Part shown: piece after piece, positions 42,403 to 51,007 of the stretch
How the letters are laid out: every line of letters starts with the position of its first letter
Numbering within the stretch: the stretch's first letter is position 1
Source of the DNA: Bacteroidales bacterium
GTDB taxonomy: Bacteria; Bacteroidota; Bacteroidia; Bacteroidales; UBA4417
NCBI GenBank assembly: GCA_030654075.1
Contig: JAURYB010000107.1
Location: forward strand, 1-53,560
Reading direction: 5' to 3'
DNA: 53,560 bases
The notes under the pieces: generated by a model
What the model saw: only the letters and a program-made list of their open reading frames with translations
Databases searched by the model: none
What the model was told of the DNA's origin: nothing
Translations under genes and position numbers: made by a program

Positions 42403-43039
42403 TTACACCGTTTTAAAATCCACTTCCGTATCCCATGGTCTGAATCACAGATTGGTGAAAGTCTGAATCACGGATTTTGCGGATTAAAAGATTTCACAGA
42501 TGCATTTTATCTGTTAATCCACGCAATCAATTAATCCGTCTAATCTGTGATTCTCACTGTTTTATTGCGTTAATACGAGTCTCTTAAATGTCATACTTTT
42601 TGAGCCAAAATTAATGAGTAAACCTACCTCTAATTTATATGCCCTCAAATAATTTAATGCCTGGGCCAAATGCACATCTTCCAATTGAATAATTGCTTTA
42701 ATCTCAACCATCACTTTTCCTTCAACTATAAAATCTGCCCTTCGTGTACCAATTGGTTCTTTAAGTTCCTTATAAAAAATGTCCTGTTCAATTTCACGTT
42801 CAAAGTCTAAACCTGCTCTGTATAATTCATAAGCCAATGCCCTTTGATAAATCACTTCCTGAAACCCATTACCTAAAAACTTATGCACTTCGAACGCGGC
42901 ACCGATTATTTTTTCAGTAATATCTTTGTATTTCAATTCTGTATTCATACAAAATCCGTGTAATCAATTAATCCGCCAAATCCGCGATTCAGACATTCTC
43001 CCCGCCATTACACCGTTTTAAAATCCACTTCCGCATCCC
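42403..43039 (-). mobile_element. GxxExxY-bearing palindromic element with 32-bp duplication of the mod gene tail
   Basis: The last 32 bp of mod (43008-43039) recur at 42403-42434 with one mismatch and enclose the insert. In the gene's direction the insert has this order. The first arm (GTCTGAATCGCGGATTTGGC and onward) precedes the GxxExxY gene. A direct copy (GAATCACAGATTAGACGG...) and then an inverted copy (TTTTAATCCGCAAAATCC...GTGATTCAGAC) follow it. The duplication left mod complete and kept the 3-bp spacing from a mod stop codon to the DUF6978 start. Confidence 0.75.
42562..42948 (-). CDS. GxxExxY family protein (PD-(D/E)XK nuclease-like)
   Basis: The 128-residue protein has the naming motif GFQEVIY in FEVHKFLGNGFQEVIYQRALAYEL. 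A nuclease-like core follows, RRADFIVEGKVMVEIKA, with the Asp and the E-x-K of the PD-(D/E)XK fold. HLAQALNYLRAYKLEVGLLINFG comes after it. The family occurs in many bacteria as isolated, often multi-copy genes with no proven function. Here it sits inside a repeat element that entered the type III restriction operon just after mod. It has no partner gene of its own. The nuclease assignment rests on motif spacing only. Confidence 0.92.
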   Translation of the reverse strand: MNTELKYKDITEKIIGAAFEVHKFLGNGFQEVIYQRALAYELYRAGLDFEREIEQDIFYKELKEPIGTRRADFIVEGKVMVEIKAIIQLEDVHLAQALNYLRAYKLEVGLLINFGSKSMTFKRLVLTQ

Positions 43040-45029
43040 GCATTTGCAATACCGCGTTTGTTTTCAACTGATCATTACCAATAAACAATTTATCCAAAGT
43101 TATTACTTTTTTCGGCTTGGCGGCAAGTATGGTATCAATCAGTTGCTGGTTCATCTCATCCAAAGCAATTATCAACTCACCATCATTTACCGAATAATAG
43201 TTATCAACCAGGGTTACTTTATCCGTTAGCAAATACCCAGCTTTAATCATCAGTTCATAAAGCATATTTTCATTTTCACTCCCTTCGCGTACCGGATCGG
43301 TAAAAATTTCCAACTGCTGCTCCAGGTTATCTTCGGTTATTTCATTGCTTCGCCATATTTTGAAATTGGAGGAAGAAAGTTTGAAGGATTTAAATCCCAA
43401 ATCAATAGTATTTATTTTAGTTATCAGATCATTATTCTGTTCGATCTTATTTTCGAGTAATTCAATTTTATCGAGTATTTTTTTTAATTCTGATGACACG
43501 TCGATATTTTCAAAATCTAATTCAGGTTTTTCCAGTTTTCTCTTTTCACACTCATTTTTAAATTCAGCTATTGAAACTGAAAGGCTTATATTTTCTTGAA
43601 TTTTCTCGTTCTTATCTTCTTCTATTTCTTTGATAACTCTTCGAATTCTTTCTTTTGAAATGTCAGATATTGTTTGATATCCTAATTTAAATGCAATACT
43701 ATCTTCAGAACAGAGTTCAGGAAGTTGTACCATTATGAATTTGCTTCCATTATTAAGCCTGATTACAGCTTCCGCAGTAGCTGAAGTCCCTGCAAAAAAA
43801 TCCAAAACTATACTATCATCTGCACTTAATTTGAGTAATATTTCAATTAATTCAACTGGTTTTGGCGTTTCAAATACAGCATTACCATCAAATAATTCTT
43901 TCAGGTAGTTCTTTGCATCTTCATTGGTTGAAGCATCTTCTGCAAATAAAATAGATTCTGGCGTTAATCCTCTTTCTTTAGAATCAAGAAATGTTTTTAT
44001 ACGAGGTACACCGTTACCATTTGTGCCAAACCAAATCCTATTATCTCTAATAGCTTCATTCATTACTTCCTTTGTGTACAGCCAACATCTTCCGCTTTGT
44101 AAATTGTGTTTCTTGCCATTGGGTGCTTCAAGAATATAGAATTGACTTTTTGTTCCATGTCCAGCTTGTGCAGTTGCTGGGTCTGATTTCCAATTACCAC
44201 GAGGATCATTGTCAGGATTTTTATATCTTGAAAGTGCTTCCGGGCTCATTGGTAATGGTTTAAGTACTCCTTTAGGATTCGAGAGATTTTTTATATAACA
44301 TAAAATATAATCGTGCCTTGCTGAAACCATTTTCCTATTTTCTCTATTAGTTCTTTTCTCCCAAATAAAACAAGAACCAAAATTTTCTTCCCCAAAAATC
44401 TCATTCATAATCATCCGTAGATTATGCACCTCATTATCATCGATATGCACAAAAATAACACCATCATCACGCAACAGGTTTTTGGCAAGGAACAGGCGCG
44501 GGTACATCATGCTTAGCCAGTTGCTGTGGTAATGGCCACTGTCGCGGCTATTTTTACGGAAAAAACCTTCCTTCATCAGGTAGCCGTCTTGATCCTTGTC
44601 GCCAATACGTTTTTCGTATTCGGCGCGGCTTTCCTTAAAACTATCGGGGTAAATAAAGCTGTCGTTGCCGGTGTTGTATGGCGGATCAATCACTATCACC
44701 TTAACTTTCCCGTAATAGGATTTTTGCAATACTTTCAGCACTTCGAGGTTTTCACCTTCGATAAATACGTTTTCGGTAGTTTCGAAATTAATAGATTCGT
44801 TGGGTATAGGCTTAAGCGTGGCTGAAGTTGATTGCTGTAATACTTTAAAAGCCTCCGTTTTACCGGCCCAGTTAAGTACATAGCGTTCGTTGTTAAACTC
44901 AATATTTTCTTTCCCAAGTGATACCTGAAGTTTTTCCCAGTCAATTTTACCTTCGGTAACGGTTTCGGGGAAAAGTTGTTTCAGTTTTTCTAACTGTGTG
45001 AGTTGTATATTTAAAGAATCTCCGGTCAT
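43008..45029 (-). CDS. mod: Type III restriction-modification DNA methyltransferase, Mod subunit
   Basis: The 673-residue adenine N6-methyltransferase is of the beta class. The catalytic motif IV is DPPYNTG (115-121). Then come YHSNWLSMMYPRLFLAKNLL and the variable target-recognition region, with the AdoMet motif I near LDFFAGTSATAEAV (about 410) behind it. A coiled coil follows (about 470-550), and the final region ends RDAEVDFKTV. Its last 32 bp are duplicated at 42403-42434 by an inserted element. The enzyme marks one strand of an asymmetric site and is needed for both modification and restriction with Res (38510-41164). Confidence 0.95.
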   Translation of the reverse strand: MTGDSLNIQLTQLEKLKQLFPETVTEGKIDWEKLQVSLGKENIEFNNERYVLNWAGKTEAFKVLQQSTSATLKPIPNESINFETTENVFIEGENLEVLKVLQKSYYGKVKVIVIDPPYNTGNDSFIYPDSFKESRAEYEKRIGDKDQDGYLMKEGFFRKNSRDSGHYHSNWLSMMYPRLFLAKNLLRDDGVIFVHIDDNEVHNLRMIMNEIFGEENFGSCFIWEKRTNRENRKMVSARHDYILCYIKNLSNPKGVLKPLPMSPEALSRYKNPDNDPRGNWKSDPATAQAGHGTKSQFYILEAPNGKKHNLQSGRCWLYTKEVMNEAIRDNRIWFGTNGNGVPRIKTFLDSKERGLTPESILFAEDASTNEDAKNYLKELFDGNAVFETPKPVELIEILLKLSADDSIVLDFFAGTSATAEAVIRLNNGSKFIMVQLPELCSEDSIAFKLGYQTISDISKERIRRVIKEIEEDKNEKIQENISLSVSIAEFKNECEKRKLEKPELDFENIDVSSELKKILDKIELLENKIEQNNDLITKINTIDLGFKSFKLSSSNFKIWRSNEITEDNLEQQLEIFTDPVREGSENENMLYELMIKAGYLLTDKVTLVDNYYSVNDGELIIALDEMNQQLIDTILAAKPKKVITLDKLFIGNDQLKTNAVLQMRDAEVDFKTV

Positions 45030-45181
45030 TACTATAAACTAATAATATTTGATGTAAATATAGAGGTAATCCCTGACATGGGTTTTGTGTGTTTTGATAA
45101 ATTTATCAATCAGAGATACAAAACCGATAATCAATTATACATATTCAAAATCCACCACACTTCCTACGATCAAAAAAATCT

Positions 45182-45189
45182 TACCTTTG
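45182..45189 (+). promoter_or_regulatory. -7 promoter box of the holB gene
   Basis: TACCTTTG fits TAnnTTTG and lies 27 bp before the ATG at 45217. An ATG at 45207 is out of frame and closes after seven codons. Confidence 0.45.
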
Positions 45190-45216
45190 GCCGGAAGTTA
45201 TTCCATATGAAAACCT

Positions 45217-46416
45217 ATGAAATTCAGTGACATCGTCGGCCAGGAGCCTTTGAAACAACGCCTTAAACGTACCGTACTCGATAACCGCGTAAGCCATGCC
45301 CAGCTATTTCTCGGACCTGAAGGTTCAGGAAAACTGGCACTAGCTTTAGCGTATGCCCAATACATCAATTGTCGTAAACGAACTCCCGAAGATTCATGCG
45401 GCGAATGCCCCTCGTGCAAAAAATACAGCAAACTTATTCACCCTGACCTTCATTTCATTTATCCTATCAACAAAACAAAGGAAGTTGATGATAAAAATGT
45501 GCTGAGCAAGGACTTTATCGTTCCCTGGCGCGAATTCCTGCAACAGAACAATTATTATGTTTCGCTGCCCGACTGGTACGAGAAAATCGGGATAGAGAAA
45601 AAACAAGGCATGATCAATGCCGAAGAAGCCGATGGCATTAACCGTTCGCTTGCCTATAAAGCATACGAGGCAGAATATAAGGTGATGATCATCTGGATGG
45701 TTGAAAAAATGAATATTACATCAGCCAACAAACTGCTCAAAAACCTGGAAGAACCTTCGGATAAGACGCTTTTCCTGCTGATTTCTGAAAACCAGGAACA
45801 AATAATTGCCACCATACTTTCGAGAGCGCAGTTGATAAAGTTTCCGAAGCTGAAGGATGCAGATATCCAGAAAGCGCTGGAACAACAGTACGAAATAAAT
45901 AATACTGATGCGCATAAAATTGCCCGCCTCGCCGATGGGAATTTTACTGCCGCCTTGATGCTTGCCGGGAAAACAGGTTCAGGATCGGTTTCACTTGCCA
46001 CCGAACGCGAACGCTTTATTACTTTCCGCGAATGGATGCGCCGGTGCTTTACCATAGCCGGTAACCTGAAAGATTACGACAAGTTACAGGAAACTATTCC
46101 GCTTTTAATCGGTGATGGAAGCCGCGAAAAACAAAAAGAGATGCTGGCATATAGCCTGGATATGTTCAGAATTTGCCTGCAATACCATGTGGGTAACCAT
46201 CACCTGGTAAAACTCGATGGCGAAGAACTAGCCTTTGTCAAAAATTTCTCCCCTTTCATTCATCCGCGAAATATCGAAAAATTTGATGAGGAATTCAACC
46301 GGGCCATCTTTCATATTGAGCGGAATGCCAATGCCAACATCGTTCTTACTGACCTTTCGCACCTCATTGCCAGGATATTGAAAATTCCGGCCACGCCTCA
46401 AGTCAAAAATGTGTAA
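45217..46416 (+). CDS. holB: DNA polymerase III subunit delta' (clamp loader)
   Basis: The 399-residue AAA+ clamp-loader subunit begins MKFSDIVGQEPLKQRL and has the P-loop remnant GPEGSGKLALA, where the usual Thr/Ser is Leu, as expected for the non-hydrolysing delta' subunit. The zinc module CRKRTPEDSCGECPSCKKY provides four cysteines. An EKMNITSANKLLKNLEEPSDKTLFLLISE segment corresponds to the Walker B/SRC region with SRAQ. It helps to load the beta clamp on DNA. The next genes (ricT, gldH, PBP1A) are in the same direction, an order typical of Bacteroidota. Confidence 0.95.
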   Translation: MKFSDIVGQEPLKQRLKRTVLDNRVSHAQLFLGPEGSGKLALALAYAQYINCRKRTPEDSCGECPSCKKYSKLIHPDLHFIYPINKTKEVDDKNVLSKDFIVPWREFLQQNNYYVSLPDWYEKIGIEKKQGMINAEEADGINRSLAYKAYEAEYKVMIIWMVEKMNITSANKLLKNLEEPSDKTLFLLISENQEQIIATILSRAQLIKFPKLKDADIQKALEQQYEINNTDAHKIARLADGNFTAALMLAGKTGSGSVSLATERERFITFREWMRRCFTIAGNLKDYDKLQETIPLLIGDGSREKQKEMLAYSLDMFRICLQYHVGNHHLVKLDGEELAFVKNFSPFIHPRNIEKFDEEFNRAIFHIERNANANIVLTDLSHLIARILKIPATPQVKNV

Positions 46417-46545
46417 ATTTGTCAACTTCATACCGGATCGGACAATGCATTTAACACGTATTTGTAGATTTCCGGGATATACTATAACAGCAATACCTCC
46501 GTTACTCTAACGCTGAAGTTTCAGGAGGAATATCTTTAACTCAAC

Positions 46546-47664
46546 ATGGACGAAAACATACAACCAAATATATCAGGCAGGGATAATATCGGATCAAGAG
46601 GCTGTTGCGGAAACAGCAACCCTTTGATTGGTAAAGCGGGAGTTGAACAAAAATGCGCCAAACTCTCAACCTTCGATTGGCTGAGTAAGCTTCCCTTGCC
46701 CGGCAGTACCGGCAAATTCGATTGTGCTGAAGTACGGTTTAAAAACAACCATAAAGACTTCTTCCGCATTCCTACCGGGCTTTCCGTTCATAACGGTGAT
46801 ATAGTTGCTGTTGAAGCATCGCCCGGCCACGACATTGGCATTGTAACTTTAACCGGTGAAACTGCCAGGCTGCAGATGGTCCGCAAAAATGTAAATCCCG
46901 CAAAAGAAGACATCCGAAAACTCTATCGCAAAGCCAAACAGGCTGATATTGATAAATGGCTTCATGCCATTTCGAAGGAACATGATGCCTTGTACAAAAC
47001 CAGGGTTGCAGCATTGAAACTTGGCCTTAAAATGAAGGTGAACGATATTGAATACCAGGGTGATGACACAAAAGCAATCTTTTTCTATACCGCCGAGGAT
47101 CGCGTTGATTTCAGGGAACTGATCAAAATACTGGCTGATGAACTAAAAATCAGGATAGAAATGCGGCAGATAGGAATGCGACAGGAAGCCAGCCGCTTAG
47201 GTGGTATCGGTTCATGCGGGCGCGAGTTATGCTGTTCCACATGGATCAGTGGTTTTCACTCTGTTTCAACTTCATCGGCACGGGTTCAGCAATTATCATC
47301 AAACCCGCAGAAACTTGCCGGGCAATGCTCAAAACTTAAATGCTGCCTTAACTACGAGGTTGAAGCCTATAACGACGCATTGAAAGATTTCCCTGATGAA
47401 AATGCCATACTCAAAACCAAACAAGGCGATGTTCTTTTACAGAAAATCGATGTCTTTGGCGGAACCATGTGGTTTGGATATAAAGGCAAAGAACACGAAA
47501 TGTTCGCGTTAACCGTGAGCCGCGTCAAAGAAGTTATTGCCTTAAACAAATCAGGCAAAATTCCTGATAAAATTGAAGACTTTACGATTAAACAGGATAA
47601 AAAACCAGCTATCGGACTAGTAGTTGCAAGCGAAGATCTGTACCGGTTTGATAAAAAGAAGTAA
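46546..47664 (+). CDS. ricT: RicT/YaaT family protein (PSP1 C-terminal domain)
   Basis: The 372-residue protein has the PSP1 domain with VDFRELIKILADELKIRIEMRQIGMRQEASRLGGIGSCGRELCC and the second cysteine cluster QCSKLKCCLNYE. These cysteines fit the Fe-S cluster sites of RicT, which in Bacillus works with RicA and RicF in RNA maturation and development. The N-terminal 45 residues are Gly/Cys rich and variable. An upstream TAACGCTGAAG-TTTCAGGAGGAA stretch lies before the ATG, with the AGGAGG 22 bases away. In Bacteroidota the gene regularly precedes gldH, as here. Confidence 0.9.
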   Translation: MDENIQPNISGRDNIGSRGCCGNSNPLIGKAGVEQKCAKLSTFDWLSKLPLPGSTGKFDCAEVRFKNNHKDFFRIPTGLSVHNGDIVAVEASPGHDIGIVTLTGETARLQMVRKNVNPAKEDIRKLYRKAKQADIDKWLHAISKEHDALYKTRVAALKLGLKMKVNDIEYQGDDTKAIFFYTAEDRVDFRELIKILADELKIRIEMRQIGMRQEASRLGGIGSCGRELCCSTWISGFHSVSTSSARVQQLSSNPQKLAGQCSKLKCCLNYEVEAYNDALKDFPDENAILKTKQGDVLLQKIDVFGGTMWFGYKGKEHEMFALTVSRVKEVIALNKSGKIPDKIEDFTIKQDKKPAIGLVVASEDLYRFDKKK

Positions 47665-47850
47665 AGTAAAAATCAAAATGCAAAGTTCAAAGTGAAATAA
47701 GGTGGGAGATTATCACGTATTAAACTTGTTAATTATATGTACTGTTGTCCTTCCCGAATTGATCTTGACCTTAATTAATTTAATCATCAATAAATTTTAA
47801 CTTTTACTTTTTGAACTTTGCTCTTTGAACTTTACTCTTTGACCCTTGCT
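47663..47850. repeat. CAAAGTTCAAAGT palindromic repeat
   Basis: The left arm from 47663 contains GCAAAGTTCAAAGTG. The right arms contain TTTTTGAACTTTGCTC and TTTGAACTTTACTC (about 47808-47845), the inverse of the left one. The centre is about 90 bp of AT-rich DNA. It lies between ricT and gldH. Confidence 0.6.
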
Positions 47851-47915
47851 TTTAGAAATAAAACAGAATTCTGTAAGGATTAGTATACCTAGAACAAGAC
47901 ACAGATAATCCCCTA

Positions 47916-48434
47916 ATGACGGATAAAAAATTCATGACATTCTATAAAATCATTTCCCGGCATTCATTTCTCCGGATTTCAGTACTGACAATCGTCATAT
48001 CTCTTGCGGCAACAGCCTGCAATACTGATGTATTTCACAGTGAATCCGTGCATCTGAAGAAAGATAAGTGGAAAGCTGAAGATACCCTCTTTTATAATTT
48101 CAGCTCAAAAGATACACTGGCCACTTACGATTTTTATTTCGAAATCCGCAATACCACGGATTACGATATGCAGAACCTGTATTTGTTTATTACCGCTTAT
48201 TACCCGGGAAATACATTTTCACGCGATACTGCTGAATGTATACTTGCCGCGGCTGATGGGAAATGGTTTGGCAAAGGAATGGGCAAACATAAGGATAACA
48301 GGTTCCTTTTCCGAAAAGGCGTGCGTTTCCGCAAACCAGGAAATTATAGTATTGCCGTAAACCAGGCGATGCGTATAGATACACTGAATGGCATTTCGGA
48401 TGTGGGAATACTGATTAAGAAACAAGCAAACTGA
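47916..48434 (+). CDS. gldH: Gliding motility lipoprotein GldH
   Basis: The 172-residue protein has a lipoprotein signal ending SLAATAC (Cys about 35; the ATG at 47934 is an alternative start). GldH features follow: VHLKKDKWKAEDTLFYNFSSKDTLATYDFYFEIRNTTDYDMQNLYLFI, then DTAECILAAADGKWFGKGMGKHKDNRFLFRKGVRFRKPGNY, and a GISDVGILI end. GldH is a periplasm-facing lipoprotein needed for gliding in Flavobacterium and found widely in non-gliding Bacteroidota. It lies 31 bp before the PBP1A gene, its usual neighbour. Confidence 0.92.
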   Translation: MTDKKFMTFYKIISRHSFLRISVLTIVISLAATACNTDVFHSESVHLKKDKWKAEDTLFYNFSSKDTLATYDFYFEIRNTTDYDMQNLYLFITAYYPGNTFSRDTAECILAAADGKWFGKGMGKHKDNRFLFRKGVRFRKPGNYSIAVNQAMRIDTLNGISDVGILIKKQAN

Positions 48435-48465
48435 ATTCAAATATCAGACGAATAGTATTTTGAAA

Positions 48466-50796
48466 ATGAAAAAAAGCCGGAATGAAGACGAATGGGTAAA
48501 ATGGTTCTGGAAATGGTTCCTGATCTCCTTATTGTTTATTGCCTTATTCTTCACTGCTCTTACAATAGGTTGGCTAGGTTTTATGCCATCCTTTGAAGAA
48601 CTCGAAAACCCCAAAAGCAAACTTGCCTCCGAAGTAATTTCAGCCGACCAGAAAGCTCTCGGATCCTTTTACCTTGAAAATCGCTCAAATATTCATTATT
48701 CCGAGCTATCACCATGGCTCATAAAAGCCCTGATCGCAACCGAGGATTTCCGGTTTGAGCAACATTCAGGTATAGATGGCAGGGCACTTATACGGGTTGC
48801 TATAGGCATGATCACAGGTAAAAGCAAAGGGGGCGGAAGTACAATTACACAACAACTGGCTAAAAATCTTTTCCCCCGGGAACAGCACTTTACCATTATC
48901 GGTACAGGCTTTGCCAAACTAAAAGAATGGATTACTGCCATTAAACTCGAACGTAACTATACTAAAGAAGAGATCCTTGCATTGTACCTGAATACCGTTG
49001 ATTTCGGAAGCCTGGCTTACGGAGTAAAATCAGCGGCTAAAACCTATTTTGATAAGACTCCTGATCAGCTCAATTTACAGGAATCTGCCGTCCTGATTGG
49101 CTTACTTAGAGCTCCCTCCTATTATTCGCCGGTAAGAAACAAAGAACGTTCGAAAAAACGACGTGAAGTAGTACTCAGCCAGATGGTTGAAAATGGCTAT
49201 ATCACTGAAAAGCAATACGATTCGGTTCGGGTTTTACCACTCGACATGTCGCAATATACGTTACAGGATCATAACAGCGGACCAGGAACATATTTCAGGG
49301 AATACCTGCGGGAGTCGATGATGGCCGAAAAACCCGAAAAAGACAATTATGACAGCCCGGATGATTATATGGCCGATTCGGTGCGCTGGTTTCGTGATCC
49401 TGCTTATGGCTGGGTAGCTAAAAACAAAAAAGCGGATGGCACGTATTATAATCTTTATAAAGATGGTCTGAAAATTTACACCACCATCAATTCGCATATG
49501 CAACGCTATGCGGAGGAAGCTGTTACCGAACACATGTCACTCGATATACAGCCCGCGTTTTACAAGCATTGGAAGGGTAATTCACATGCGCCCTATGATC
49601 TTTCGGACAGAAGTGAAATTCAAAAATTGCTTACTTCCGCAAAAAGACGTTCGGACCGGTATCGCAGTATGAAGAAAGCCGGCATTTCGAAAGACTCTAT
49701 CGAACTAGCCTTTAAAACGGCTATCCCGATGCGGGTTTTTTCCTGGAAAGGAGAAATTGACACCGTCATGAGCCCTATGGATTCCATTAAATATCACAAA
49801 TGGTTCCTTCATGCCGGGCTGATGTCGATGGAGCCTCAGACCGGTTACGTAAGAGCTTATGTGGGCGGTATAAACTTCAGGTATTTTAAATACGACCACG
49901 TAGTTGTTGCCCGCAGGCAGGTTGGATCTACGTTCAAACCCTTTGTATACACCGTAGCTATGCAGGATGGACAAATGTATCCTTGCTCAAAAGTTTCCAA
50001 TGTGCAATATTCAATCGAAGCCAACGGGAAATTATGGGCTCCGGGAAACTCCAGCGATTACAAGGAAGGCGAAATGGTCACGCTTAAAGAAGCGCTTGCC
50101 AATTCCATCAACTGGATTTCAGTTTACCTGATCAAGCGGTTTTCGCCACAGGCAGTTATTAAGATTGCCCGTAAAATGGGCATATTCAGCTACCTGCCTG
50201 CCGTCCCTTCCATTTGCCTCGGAACACCGGACGTATCTCTTTATGAAATGACAGGTGCCATGAGTACATTTGCCAATAAAGGAATTTTTGTCCAGCCCCT
50301 TTTTATCACGCGTATCGAAGATAAACATGGAAATGTGATTGCACAGTTTGTTCCTCACCAGGATGAAGCCCTGAGCGAGGAAACAGCTTACATGATGATA
50401 GGATTGATGAAAGGCGTTGTAGAAAGCGGTACAGGATCGCGACTCAGGGGCAAATATGGCCTTACCAATCCGATTGCCGGTAAAACCGGAACCACACAAA
50501 GCAACTCCGATGGATGGTTTATGGGTCTTACGCCCGACCTGGTTACCGGTGTTTGGGTTGGCGGTGATGACCGTACCATTCGTTTCCGTTCTACTTCACT
50601 TGGACAAGGCGCTAATATGGCTTTGCCAATCTGGGCTTTGTATATGAAAAAAGTATATGGTGACAATCAGCTGCAGCTTACCCGCGGTGATTTTGAAAGA
50701 CCCGAAGGTTTGACAGAAGATTATTTTAACTGTACTACTTTCGACGAGAATTCAAACGGAGGAAGCTCAGGAACTGATGAGCAGGATAAGTATTGA
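48466..50796 (+). CDS. mrcA: Class A penicillin-binding protein (PBP1A type)
   Basis: The 776-residue protein starts at ATG 48466 (MKKSRNEDEW). A TTG six bases earlier is less likely. One membrane helix (about 15-38) is followed by the glycosyltransferase domain with ATEDFRFEQHSGID (catalytic Glu93) and GGGSTITQQLAKNLFPR. The transpeptidase domain has the active-site Ser488 in GSTFKPF, the SIN motif in LANSINWISVYL, and KTGT (673-676). It polymerises and cross-links peptidoglycan on the outer face of the inner membrane. All catalytic motifs are intact. A terminator follows. Confidence 0.95.
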   Translation: MKKSRNEDEWVKWFWKWFLISLLFIALFFTALTIGWLGFMPSFEELENPKSKLASEVISADQKALGSFYLENRSNIHYSELSPWLIKALIATEDFRFEQHSGIDGRALIRVAIGMITGKSKGGGSTITQQLAKNLFPREQHFTIIGTGFAKLKEWITAIKLERNYTKEEILALYLNTVDFGSLAYGVKSAAKTYFDKTPDQLNLQESAVLIGLLRAPSYYSPVRNKERSKKRREVVLSQMVENGYITEKQYDSVRVLPLDMSQYTLQDHNSGPGTYFREYLRESMMAEKPEKDNYDSPDDYMADSVRWFRDPAYGWVAKNKKADGTYYNLYKDGLKIYTTINSHMQRYAEEAVTEHMSLDIQPAFYKHWKGNSHAPYDLSDRSEIQKLLTSAKRRSDRYRSMKKAGISKDSIELAFKTAIPMRVFSWKGEIDTVMSPMDSIKYHKWFLHAGLMSMEPQTGYVRAYVGGINFRYFKYDHVVVARRQVGSTFKPFVYTVAMQDGQMYPCSKVSNVQYSIEANGKLWAPGNSSDYKEGEMVTLKEALANSINWISVYLIKRFSPQAVIKIARKMGIFSYLPAVPSICLGTPDVSLYEMTGAMSTFANKGIFVQPLFITRIEDKHGNVIAQFVPHQDEALSEETAYMMIGLMKGVVESGTGSRLRGKYGLTNPIAGKTGTTQSNSDGWFMGLTPDLVTGVWVGGDDRTIRFRSTSLGQGANMALPIWALYMKKVYGDNQLQLTRGDFERPEGLTEDYFNCTTFDENSNGGSSGTDEQDKY

Positions 50797-50870
50797 TAAA
50801 CTGATGGATTTCTTTCCTGATTTATATTTTCCACAAAGACTATAATTCCACAATATTTCTGAACACACAA

Positions 50871-50902
50871 AAGGTAGCGCCTAATGGGACTACCTTTTTT
50901 TG
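50871..50902 (+). terminator. Intrinsic terminator of the PBP1A transcript
   Basis: The stem AAGGTAG/CTACCTT (50871-50877 and 50890-50896) is followed by T residues to 50901. Confidence 0.85.
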
Positions 50903-50936
50903 AAGACTAGAGAAGGTTCAGTATTTTGAATTATTG

Positions 50937-50990
50937 GGCTAAAGCCTATATTGAATAAGACATTAATTCCCGGCCTGAAGGCCGGGGCAA
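50937..50990. repeat. GGGCTAAAGCC / CCCGGCCTGAAGGCCGGG repeat
   Basis: GGGCTAAAGCC is followed after 25 bp by the strong hairpin CCCGGCCTGAAGGCCGGG (50971-50988). Elements with these two halves recur in Bacteroidota genomes. It lies between two convergent genes and could reinforce termination. Confidence 0.6.
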
Positions 50991-51007
50991 AAGATGGATT
51001 TATAAAT

